64,000 nt of DNA from Akkermansia sp. (GTDB taxonomy: Bacteria; Verrucomicrobiota; Verrucomicrobiia; Verrucomicrobiales; Akkermansiaceae). This document shows positions 40,406 through 51,300 of the stretch, piece by piece. Each line of letters starts with the position of its first letter. The stretch's first letter is position 1. The translations under genes and the position numbers were made by a program. The DNA lies in assembly GCA_017555025.1 (NCBI GenBank), contig JAFZHC010000039.1, forward strand, positions 1 to 64,000, read 5' to 3'. Below the pieces are notes generated by a model. That model had not been told where the DNA came from. It saw nothing but the letters and a program-made list of their open reading frames with translations, and made no database searches.

Positions 40406-42037
40406 ATGTTCTACATCACTACAGCAATTGATTATACGAATGGTTCCCCCCACATCGGGCATGCTTATGAGAAGGTCCTTGCGGACGTGCTGGCTCGTTG
40501 GCATCGAATGTGCGGCGAGGATACTTTCCTGCTGACCGGTGTAGATCAGCATGGCCAGAAGGTTCAGCAGAAGGCTGAGGAAGCCGGCATCTCCCCGCAG
40601 GAATATGCCGATACGGTGACCAAGCGCTTCATTGCCCTCTGGGAGCGCCTCGGTATCTCCTATGATGGCTGGGCTGCCACCACCGATGCCCGCCACAAGG
40701 CCTGTGTGCAGAAAATTCTTACCAACCTGAAGGAGAAGGACTGCCTGTACAAGAAAGCCTACAAGGGCTTCTACTCTGTGCGTCAGGAGCAGTTCCTCAC
40801 CGACAAGGAGCGCGGCGAGGACGGCAACTTCGGCCCCGAGTGGGGGCAGGTGATTGAGCTGGAGGAGGAGAACTGGTACTTCAACCTTACCGCTCACACC
40901 GCATGGCTGAAGGAGTTTGTGACCACGCACCCCGAGTGCGTCACTCCCGACTTCCGTCGTCAGGACCTGCTGCAGGCTATCGAGCGCGCCACGAACGACC
41001 TCTGCATTTCCCGCCCCAAGGATCGCCTGAGCTGGGGCATTCCGCTGCCGTTCGACCCGGATTTCGTGACCTATGTGTGGTTCGATGCTCTTATCAACTA
41101 CATTTCCTTCGCCGGTTATCTCTCCGACGGCGAGCCCACGCTGCCTGACTTCAACAAGTTGTGGCCTGCTGCCTGTGAGGTGATTGGCAAGGATATCCTT
41201 GTGCCGGCCCACGGCATCTACTGGTTCTGCATGCTGCATGCCATGGGTTTCTCCGATGACGAGATGCCTCGTCTGCTGGTGCATGGCTGGCTTAATATCA
41301 AGGGCGAGAAAATGTCTAAGTCCCTCGGTAACATCGTTGACCCGAACGACCTTTGCAACGTATTCGGCCCCGAGGCTGTGCGTTATTACCTGGTGCGCGA
41401 CACCAAGACCGGCTACGACAGCGACTACGATGCTGAGCGTATGAAGATGATTTACAACACTGAGCTCGCTAACGACCTCGGCAACCTCTGCAACCGCTCC
41501 CTCAACATGTGCACCCGCTACCTCGGGGGTACTGTGACGGTGGCCGCAGAGCCGGCTGCCGATGAGCTCTCCGTTGCTCTTCGCCAAAGCATGGCCGATA
41601 CCGTGGCTCGCTTTACCGAGTGCATGAACGCTTACAATACCTCCGAGGCTCTTGCCGTGCTGAATGCCCATGTGGGCCAGTGCAACGCCTTTATCGAGAA
41701 GACCCAACCCTTCATGCTGGCTAAGGATGAGGCTCGTCTGCCTGAGCTGCAGAGCGTGCTGGCACACCTGCTTGAGAGCTGCGTGCAGGTTGGCTACCTC
41801 ATTGGCTGCGTGCTGCCCGATGCCTCTGCCCGCATCCTCTCCCAACTGCAGGTGGAGGCCGCTACCCTCAGCCCGCAGACCCTTGCTTGGGGTATTCTGA
41901 AGGATGGCCACACCGTGCAGGCTCCCAGTCCCGTCTTCCCCCGCATCCTCTCCGAAGAGGAAAAACAGAAGATGGCTGAAAAGGCTGCCAAAGCCGCAGC
42001 TAAGGCCGCTCGCAAGGCCGCTGCCCAGCAACAGTAA
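40406..42037 (+). CDS. metG: Methionyl-tRNA synthetase
   Basis: 543 residues. Class I synthetase that charges tRNA-Met. The HIGH signature is SPHIGHAYE (16-19), and the KMSKS loop is EKMSKSLGNIVDP (about residue 301). The sugar-binding and anticodon parts include TYVWFDALINYISF, HGIYWFCMLHAMG and LANDLGNLCNRSLNM. The segment that carries a zinc knuckle in many MetRS (around residue 125-145: YSVRQEQFLTDKERGEDG) has no Cys pair, so this is a knuckle-less type. The last 25 residues are Lys/Ala-rich (KMAEKAAKAAAKAARKAA), perhaps a tRNA-binding tail in place of the C-terminal EMAP domain. Codon bias is strong, and a terminator follows. Confidence 0.96.
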   Translation: MFYITTAIDYTNGSPHIGHAYEKVLADVLARWHRMCGEDTFLLTGVDQHGQKVQQKAEEAGISPQEYADTVTKRFIALWERLGISYDGWAATTDARHKACVQKILTNLKEKDCLYKKAYKGFYSVRQEQFLTDKERGEDGNFGPEWGQVIELEEENWYFNLTAHTAWLKEFVTTHPECVTPDFRRQDLLQAIERATNDLCISRPKDRLSWGIPLPFDPDFVTYVWFDALINYISFAGYLSDGEPTLPDFNKLWPAACEVIGKDILVPAHGIYWFCMLHAMGFSDDEMPRLLVHGWLNIKGEKMSKSLGNIVDPNDLCNVFGPEAVRYYLVRDTKTGYDSDYDAERMKMIYNTELANDLGNLCNRSLNMCTRYLGGTVTVAAEPAADELSVALRQSMADTVARFTECMNAYNTSEALAVLNAHVGQCNAFIEKTQPFMLAKDEARLPELQSVLAHLLESCVQVGYLIGCVLPDASARILSQLQVEAATLSPQTLAWGILKDGHTVQAPSPVFPRILSEEEKQKMAEKAAKAAAKAARKAAAQQQ

Positions 42038-42067
42038 CGCCGCATCGAGCCATTTCTAGTGCTTTCT

Positions 42068-42104
42068 GCCCGTGTACGACATGTAGGTCGTACACGGGCT
42101 TTTT
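42068..42104 (+). terminator. Terminator of metG
   Basis: The 13-bp perfect stem GCCCGTGTACGAC/GTCGTACACGGGC (42068-42080 with 42087-42099) is followed by TTTTT. Confidence 0.95.
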
Positions 42105-42131
42105 ATCGGTAACGTCCGTTGATGTTTGAAC

Positions 42132-42167
42132 AAAAAAAAGCCGTTGCTCCTACGAGCAACGGCTTTT
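42132..42167 (-). terminator. Terminator of the PEP-CTERM gene
   Basis: GCCGTTGCTC/GAGCAACGGC (42140-42149 with 42154-42163) with eight As before it on the plus strand; on the minus strand it is a stem followed by T8. Four Ts on the other side make it partly bidirectional. Confidence 0.93.
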
Positions 42168-42182
42168 GAAAAATATAAAATA

Positions 42183-43106
42183 TCAACGGCGACGACGGCG
42201 AGCTGCAAGACCGGCCAGAGCCAACAGGCTTAGTGTGACTGTTGCAGGCTCGGGAATTGGGCCACCGCTGCGCTGCCAAGGATTTTGCTTCGGCGTTTCC
42301 TCAGGGTCTTCTGCTTCGTAAGCAACGATAAGTCCGTTGTCGCTACCTGTACCATTGATGTCGAGCCAAGTTTTTTCACCCTCAGAACTATTGAACATCA
42401 GCAGCAGATACTGGCCGGAATATGTGCCGGTTACTGATTGAGAGGTATAGGTTTGAGAGTAGGTGATAGCTTCTCCCGGAGCTTGCGGATTGGAGAATAT
42501 GTTGTTGCCTGCGTTGTGCAGCAGCATGGTATCCGTGGTGTAATCGTAGGTCCATATGGAGAGGCTGAGCCCTTTGCTATACGATTGGAATTGGACGGAA
42601 ATTTCCTTAGCCTCTTGCGGAAGCCATACGGCCATGACAACGGAGGGGCGGAACTTTTTATTACCGGGCATGACGTATTCACAGCGGAAACCGTTAGGAG
42701 AACAATGTAGCACATTGGCTCCCTCTGTCACAAACCAGTACATCATGTCGTTCTTATCTGTGAAGCTGACAAGGCTATCTTGCAGGTTGCTGATGATATT
42801 GGCTGAATCTTGACTGGTACCCAGACCCGAAGTATTCATATCGGAAACCTCCACATAATTATAGCCGGGCAGTCCTAATACCACGTCGGGTGATTCCACG
42901 ATATCCCCGCTTGCTGCCGGTTCTATAGGTGCCTGCATATCGATGTATTCATTCAGGCTGAGAGAACGAGAAGCTGTAAACTCCGTTCCGAGTGATAACC
43001 CATCAGATATTTTCAATCCCTCCGTCATGTCAGCGGCGGAAAGATTGGCAGCGCAGAGTACAAAGGCACCAATGCTGTAAAGACGTTTTGTTATTTTGAA
43101 ATGCAT
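42183..43106 (-). CDS. PEP-CTERM sorting-domain protein
   Basis: 307 residues. An N-terminal signal peptide (MHFKITKRLYSIGAFVLCAANLSA) and a C-terminal PEP-CTERM anchor frame the protein: PIPEPATVTLSLLALAGLAARRRRR has the PEP box, a membrane segment and the Arg tail, which are cut by an exosortase. The middle part (about 80-270) contains alternating beta segments with many Ser/Thr and Asn, for instance LLLMFNSSEGEKTWLDINGTGSDNG, as found in extracellular or polysaccharide-attached proteins. No catalytic motif was seen. The leader of about 60 bases includes a palindrome overlapping the likely -10 site. It is monocistronic. Confidence 0.85.
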   Translation of the reverse strand: MHFKITKRLYSIGAFVLCAANLSAADMTEGLKISDGLSLGTEFTASRSLSLNEYIDMQAPIEPAASGDIVESPDVVLGLPGYNYVEVSDMNTSGLGTSQDSANIISNLQDSLVSFTDKNDMMYWFVTEGANVLHCSPNGFRCEYVMPGNKKFRPSVVMAVWLPQEAKEISVQFQSYSKGLSLSIWTYDYTTDTMLLHNAGNNIFSNPQAPGEAITYSQTYTSQSVTGTYSGQYLLLMFNSSEGEKTWLDINGTGSDNGLIVAYEAEDPEETPKQNPWQRSGGPIPEPATVTLSLLALAGLAARRRRR

Positions 43107-43563
43107 GCTAAGCTATGAACGGGGTATGTAATGTAGTGGCTACATTGATGTTTAGAACGCGAGCCGCGCCATTCTACAGCATTTGTAATGCAGAGGGTAT
43201 CCTTAAATACTTATAGCTAATCTGTAACAACGAATAATTCTATCAATATAGAAGAGCGATTAAGTATATCTAATTGTACTAAACTTTAGTTTTTTAAGAC
43301 ATTACGGAATTTAGGCTTGCCTCTGCATTACAAATGCAGAGAGAGCTCTGAAAAAAATTATTTGTTTTAGTGACGTAGTAACGTGTGAGCTACATTTGAA
43401 CATTGAGGTGGCATATGGAATAAACTACTTGTAATGCAAGCTCATGATTACCTGGATTAACTGTTTTTGAGTTGCCTTAAACAGTTATTATTCTATCACG
43501 TGGCTAAATGCAATACAGCTGTTATTCAAACAATTTTATTTTTAAGCTTGCCGTGTCACATAC
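43107..43563. promoter_or_regulatory. AT-rich regulatory region upstream of the PEP-CTERM gene with repeated CATTACA motif
   Basis: 457 bases, rich in A and T and without a real gene. The heptamer CATTACA (or its complement) occurs four times: 43127-43133, 43184-43190, 43326-43332 and 43430-43436. The third lies in a perfect 9-bp palindrome, CTCTGCATT-ACA-AATGCAGAG (43321-43341). A 17-base stretch of this (CCTCTGCATTACAAATG) recurs inverted at 43180-43196. It abuts a TAGAAT -10-like hexamer on the minus strand (43176-43171). This looks like a set of binding sites for a regulator of the PEP-CTERM gene. Confidence 0.6.
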
Positions 43564-43728
43564 ATGTTGAGTGATGGGACGTACCGTTATGATGGTAATA
43601 CTCTCGTATTCAGCGGTACATTGACAAATCGGTCATCTCAGAGCATACCTGAGCCGACTACAGCAACATTGAGCCTGTTGGCTCTGGCTGCTTTGGCGGC
43701 ACGCCGCCGCCGCAAGTTGTCTGTGTGA
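43564..43728 (+). pseudogene. Remnant of a PEP-CTERM protein gene (C-terminal piece)
   Basis: A 54-codon frame (MLSDGTYRYDGNTLVFSG...) that ends in IPEPTTATLSLLALAALAARRRRKLSV, that is, a complete PEP-CTERM anchor of the same kind as in the protein at 42183-43106. A mature domain and a signal peptide are missing: the frame has only about 27 residues before the anchor, and the AT-rich region upstream shows no matching coding sequence. It may be the relic of a tandem PEP-CTERM gene. It may also be expressed as a tiny anchored peptide, but that is less likely. Confidence 0.65.
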
Positions 43729-43750
43729 ACTTTGATTAATGCATATATTT

Positions 43751-43783
43751 TCAGCCCTGCATCCCGGTGAGATGCAGGGCTGA
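43751..43783 (-). terminator. Stem-loop at the 3' end of eno
   Basis: A perfect 13-bp stem (43751-43763 with 43771-43783, loop CCGGTGA). It lies 35 bases past the eno stop. No T-run adjoins, so it may be a weak terminator or mRNA-stabilising hairpin. Confidence 0.5.
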
Positions 43784-43818
43784 CGTGTTGCATGGTTACG
43801 TTATGAGTGATGATGGTG

Positions 43819-45105
<1,287 letters not shown>

Positions 45106-45146
45106 CTATTGTTGCTTGTTTGTCTTGTCTAACTCTTGCTACGCGG

Positions 45147-45175
45147 AGTTTAGCACAGTTTGCAGAGCAATGCAA
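45147..45175 (-). promoter_or_regulatory. Promoter of eno
   Basis: Minus-strand TTGCAT (45175-45170), a 17-base spacer and TAAACT (45152-45147). Confidence 0.65.
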
Positions 45176-45249
45176 GACTAAAAGTAAGAAAAGACTAACT
45201 TTTTTTATATGCGTCGAAAAAAAACGAATCAAATTATTCTTAAAGCAAG

Positions 45250-45277
45250 GCCGGAGGGCAGAAATCTACCCTCCGGC
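45250..45277 (-). terminator. Terminator of the autotransporter gene
   Basis: GCCGGAGGG/CCCTCCGGC (45250-45258 with 45269-45277), 28 bases past the autotransporter stop, with a weak T-rich stretch after it on the minus strand. Confidence 0.7.
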
Positions 45278-45304
45278 TCGAATAGCATGGTCGTGTACGG
45301 CCTA

Positions 45305-48300
45305 TCAGAAACTGTAGGTGGCTCCGATGTTTGCGTTATGAGAAGATGCGTTTTGCATCAGGTTCATATTATAGCTGGCGTGAAGAGTCCAGTTTTCGTT
45401 AAGCTGGTATCCTGCGCCCATGCGGAGTCCCATACCGATACGACCCGGATTAGAACCGGTGCCTTGTGTATCAGCAACAGTTGCGGTCGGATTGTGACGA
45501 ACAACATCTCCAATGAAGGAGGCTTCACCATGGAGCAGAAGGCGCTCTGAAACTCTGGAAGAAATTCCTGCGCCGACTTCTGCTCGCAGATTCTGGAGTG
45601 ATTTGATATCAACGTTATCTACAATACCGGCAGAATCTGTTGTCAGATATTCCGCTCCGGCGAAAACATTGATTGCAGTACGTTCATCAATAGCATGGCT
45701 CCAGGAAGCACGGGCGTTCAATTGAAGCGTGTTCTGTTTCCAGTCACTATTCAATCCGGCAATGGTACCTTCATTTTTAGCCTGACCATACAGTACAGAC
45801 CAATCGAGGGTGAGGGTATTGCTGTTGCTATTCCACAGAAGCGTTTGACCGTAAACTGCGGCATGGGTCATGTCTTGATCGATAGTGGATGCACCGAAGG
45901 TGCTCACTTTGCTGCTGCTGTAACCCAGAGCCAAGCCAAAGGCTGACTTCTCTCCGGCATACCACTCCATACCAAACGTTGCACCGCTCATGCTGGTTTG
46001 GGAGCCGGCGTTACCTCCGGAACAGCTAATGCGATTCTGGGCTCCGAGTACCGATACCCAAGCTGCGGCTTGTGCATGCGGCAGAAGCTGGCTGTTTTGA
46101 TGTCGGGTATCGAGGGTGTTTCGGAATGCCCGACTGGCCTCGGCCATAGCCCAACTGTTTTGCACAAGGCTATCAATGGTTGCTTTAATCAGCTGCGCTT
46201 CTACCTCCTGATTAATTGTGACGGCCAGCAATTCTTCAATTGTTTCCTCATCGTCTTCATCAACCTCATCTGTTGTTTCGGTTACATCCGCAGTTGCTCC
46301 TGTCGAGGAAGCAGAATCCTGAGATGCTGAGAAATCAGACGATTGGAAATCGTCTCCGACTTCACCATTGGTAGTGGTAGCTGATGCAACGGGTGTTTCT
46401 GCCATTTCTACAGGTTGCAGGCACTCCTGTCTGTATTGCTGCCAGAGCGCGGCATCGGTTACGGTGAGCGTAATAACTTTATTCTTCTCATTGATGGCAA
46501 GTGTGCAGTATGCATCATCCATACCCAACAAACTGTAGAGATTACCATCTCCGCCCAAATTAATTTGGCGGAAAGTGAAAATATTTACAGTTTTGCCTAC
46601 CTGCAAATCCGCTCCGATGTTAAAGTCGCAGGCATTATTAAGGGTAAGGGTTCCACTTACGGCAACAGTCTTTAACGTGTTGGAGGTTATATTGAGAGTG
46701 CCACCATCCAAGGTGAGATTCTTGGCTTTAAGAGTACCACTAAGCGTTAGTGAGCTGTTAGCTCCTAAAATCAGATTGTTCTTTGCTGTAACATTCTGAG
46801 CGGTAGAGCGGATGGGATCATAAACATACAAATGAGCATTCTGCGTCAGGTAAATGTCATTGGCTGTTACTGATCCAAATGCCGTCATACGTGAATGTTC
46901 CATTTGAAGAGCCTTGGTTACAGATACTGCTTGTGCGGAACTGCACTCCACCATACTTATATCTGCATTGTACAGAGAAATGGAATTTGCTGAAAGTCGG
47001 CCGGTCAGCTTCAACTCTGCATCTTTATCATAATTCGAATCTTCGATTCTGAAATCTCCCTTTACCGTGAGCGATTGAGCCGCTTTTTTGGCGGATTCAT
47101 CTCTGAGCGAGATTTCGGAGTTGAGCATTTCCAATGCGCCGGATACAGACATATTGCCATTGATATCGAGGGTTGCATTGGTGAGCTTGTTGGTTGCTTT
47201 GCTGTTGCTGATGGTTACTTTCTGAGCAGCCACGCTGTTTTCCAGAGTCAGCGCGGCGTCTTTCATGGAAAGCGAACCGGCAGAGAGAGCACCGGTCAGG
47301 TAAATGGCATCCTTCTGATCAGCAGCCACACCGTCGATGGTAAAGGCACCCTTTACCGTGAGTGACTGAGCCGCTTTTTTGGTGGATGCATCTCTGAGCG
47401 AGATTCCGGAGTTGAGCATCTCCAATGCGCCGGATACAGACATATTGCCATTGATATCGAGGGTTGCATTGGTGAGCTTGTTGGTAGCTTTGCTGTTGCT
47501 GATGGTTACTTTCTGAGCAGCCACGCTGTTCTCCAGAGTCAGAGCGGCATCCTTCATGGAAAGCGAACCGGCAGAGAGAGCACCGGTCAGGTAAATGGCA
47601 TCCTTCTGATCAGTAGCCATGCCGTCGATGGTAAAGGCACCCTTTACCGTGAGTGATTGAGCCGCTTTTTTGGTGGATGCATCTCTGAGCGAGATTCCGG
47701 AGTTGAGCATCTCCAATGCTCCGGATACAGACATATTGCCATTGATATCGAGGGTTGCATTGGTGAGCTTGTTGGTTGCTTTGCTGTTGCTGATGGTTAC
47801 TTTCTGAGCAGCCACGCTGTTCTCCAGAGTCAGCGCGGCGTCCTTCATGGAAAGCGAGGCTGCAGAGAGAGCACCGGTCAGGTAAATGGCATCCTTCTCG
47901 TCAGCTGCCATACCATTGATGGCGAGATCGCCTTTTACTGTGAGCGACTGAGCAGCTTTTTTGGTGGAAGAATCGCTCAGGTGGAGGTATGACTGTTCGA
48001 GAATCAAACTTCCGGTTGCGCTCAGCTTACCGTTCAGCTGTACGTCAGCGTGGGATAATGTGCTCGTCTCCTTTCCGCTTAGTGTGACAGATTGCGCACT
48101 CGGAGCACTAAGAGTCAGCGCTGCGTTGTCAATTTGCAACGTGCGGGCTTTTAGTGCTCCTGCCAGAGTAAGCTGAGAACCATTTGCCAGCTCCAGAGCA
48201 TTGGTAACCGTTATTTTTCCATTGGTGGTCAGCTCTGATTTAGAAAGAGACATCCCGCCTTTTACTGTAATAGTCTGTGCAGATTCTCGAATATTGCTGT

Positions 48301-51300
48301 TGAGATATTCGTCAGCCAGTCCGTTTTTCAACTGACTGTTTTCCAGTCTCAGATTATTGGCGGTTAATGCACCATACATGGAGACATTCGAGCCATGTAT
48401 GATTTCAATATCCTTGCTGATTGTAATGGCTCTAGCTTTGGAATTATTGGAATTCAACTGTGCGCCATTGATGCTGAGATTACCTGCTGTAATGGCTCCG
48501 GCAGATTGGAGATTGCCCCCATTCTGGATTAGAATATTGGCTGTCTTTTGCATAGCCAACCCGGAGGTTGTCGAGGCATTCAGGCGAGCTCCTGCTCCAT
48601 CAATCACCAGATTTGACGTGGAAATCTTACCTCCGTTCAATGTTGCATCACCTGTAACCTTTACTGTTCCTTGGCCGCTGAAGGTGCCTGCAATATTCCC
48701 CGAAATGATAGTTGCGGTGCAATCCTTATTCAGGTTGAGGCTGGAGCCTTTCATCAGCGCCCCTTCCATGGTCAGGTTGCCCGCGAACTTGGTACCATTG
48801 AGGATAATGGTATCTCCCAGCAGACGGATATCGTTAGTGACGGCAAGCTTGCCGAGATTTAAGGTGCCGCCATAAAGGTAAACCTCTCCGCTGCCGAGGG
48901 CGTTTGCGTTACCGAGCTTAAGGGTTCCTTCATACAGGTAGGTTCCACCGGTGTAGCTGTTGGCAAGATTAAGGGCAAGAGTACCCTTTCCATACTTAAC
49001 AACAGAACCAAAACTGGAAATAGAGCCCGGATCTTTGGAGGAGGCTGAACTAATGGTCAACGTTCCGGTATTTGTTACCTTCATGCCGCTCATTTCTACT
49101 GTACCGGAGATTCGAATGGTGCCATTGTTGTTAAACTCAACCGCGTCGTCTGTTTCAAAGAATGCGACTTCGCCGTCACTAAGCCAGGTAGTGGCGCCAT
49201 TCATGGCCCAGGTGCCTGAGGACGAACCATTCCAAACAAGGTTTTTGCTGCACTTCTCTACATTGAGCATCAGTTTGTCGCCTACCCATTCCAACGAATA
49301 AGCTCGGCCACCAACTCGCTCTTTTTCAAGGGTAAGCAACTGCTTGTCCTCGTTAGTGATGTTTTGAGCTGTCAGCAAGGTATGGGTACCATATCCGAAA
49401 TTCCTGCCAACATCAAGAGTGCTGTCGCTGGTAATGTAGATGGCACCTTGCATGTTAATGTTGCCGGAGTCGATGATAAGTGTACCGCCGCCAAGATTCA
49501 GATCAAAACTCTGAGTGCGGGTGTCACTTAAGGTAAGAGTTGCACCGGTAAGCACCGTAACCATGCCGTTTATGCTGCCGTTCAGAAGCTCCATATTTTG
49601 TCCGCTGCTGAGGAGCATGCCATTTTCAGCCGTCGTGAGCGAGCCTCCGTTAATAATCAGGTCGGAGGCAATACTGCCCGTCAGCTGAAGCGTACCACTA
49701 GCGATGTTGGTCTGACCGGTATAGGTATTGTTACCGCTGAGTATTACGTTACCCAGAACATTTACGCCGGCGTTGCCTATCAGGGGCGCTGCGACTTCTC
49801 CTCCCGTCAGCATGGCGTCCTGCTGCAGTTGTATGGCCGAACCTGATAAGCGACCGCTTTCCACAACGAGTTTTCCGGCAAAGCAATCTGCATTGGATAT
49901 GCTTACATCACCCTTGTTAATCAGAGTGTTGGTGACAGCTAGGCGCCTCATATCGAGCTGTCCGGCATACATCTCCATATCACCGGTACCAAGAGCCTGC
50001 GTATTGGTAATAGTCAGTTTGCCGGTATAGAGCTCAGTATTGCCACTATGTGTATTGGCTGCTGCCAGAGTAGCTGTGCCATTCACCTGTACATTGCTGG
50101 TACCGGTAAGTGTGGAATAAAGAGAACCGCCGCCCATTACTACCTGAGTATTGGTAATTGACCCTCCGCTCAGGCTACCGCTGGCCAAGGTAATCTTGTC
50201 TGCCCTCAGCTGAGTTTTATTGGCAATGTTGACCGCACCCTCTACCGTGAGGTGTCCTTCGTACGCATTAGCATTGGTTAATGTACCTCCTCTGGCAATG
50301 ATGTCGTTATCAACCTCTTTTTTATTCAGGTTGAGGGTTGCTCCGGTATTGAGCGTAATATCGCCGAGGCCGAAAGCATTTTTATTGCCTGCAACTACCG
50401 TTCCACTATTTATGATGGTACCACCGCTGTAGGCATTAGTATTGCTGATGGTCAAAGTACCGGAGCCATTCTTAGTCAGAGCCGTTTCCCCCGTAATATA
50501 ACCATTTCCTGTGATACTGAGCGAACCGCTGCCTGTCACCTCCACATCGGCTGGTGACACTACGGAATTCAGTCGTATCGTACCTGCTGCTGAGAAGGTA
50601 ACTGCATCTCCATCTCTGTAACCATCTGTGCGAGAAGCGCCGAAGTTGGTACCGAGCTCCCATACCTTGCTGCCACCGGAAGTCCACAAGTGCTCTCTTG
50701 CAACACCGTCAACCTTAAGATAAAGCTTGTAATCTTCCTCGTACAGCGAGTAATTGCGGCGGCTGCCGTCGCCTGTGACGTTCAGCAGGGTAAGAGCGCC
50801 CTGCAGTTCGTTGAATTCGGCCAGTTCGTATACCCCCACCTCAAAGTTGTTGCCCATGTAGAGCGTAGTTTGTGCTGTCAGGTGCAGGGTGCCATTGATG
50901 TCCAGTTTGCTAATATCTGTCCAGTCTACCCGGCCGCCACCGAGAGTGAGTGAGCCATCCAGTTGCATATCAGACAATATTTTGATATTACCCGTACCGG
51001 ACAATGCGTATGAGCCTGCAAGTTTGCCGCCTGCAAGGGTCAGCGTGCTGTTTGAAATTTTCAGGTCTGTTGTCTGGAGAGTTCCTTGGTTTACTGTGAT
51101 GTGTGAGTTCCAATTCTTACTGTCGATGTATAACGTGCCATCCTGCAGCGTTATATGGCTGTATAAATTAGAATAATCTCCACTCAGATAAACGGTGCCG
51201 CTGCTGTTTTTGGTAATTTGCAGACGTGTGGCATCGAGGGCGGTCTTGGTGCCGCCATGTAGGCCGCTGAGCACATTGCCGGAGCTGAGAACATGTTCTT

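Noticed and set aside
40232-42031. 599-codon open frame antisense to metG
   Set aside because: It covers metG almost exactly. The antisense frame stays open because of biased codon use in metG, and the translation has no family features.
47090-47965. Possible CRISPR array
   Set aside because: The repeats are long coding units of 291 bp with no short repeat/spacer alternation and lie in frame within the autotransporter.
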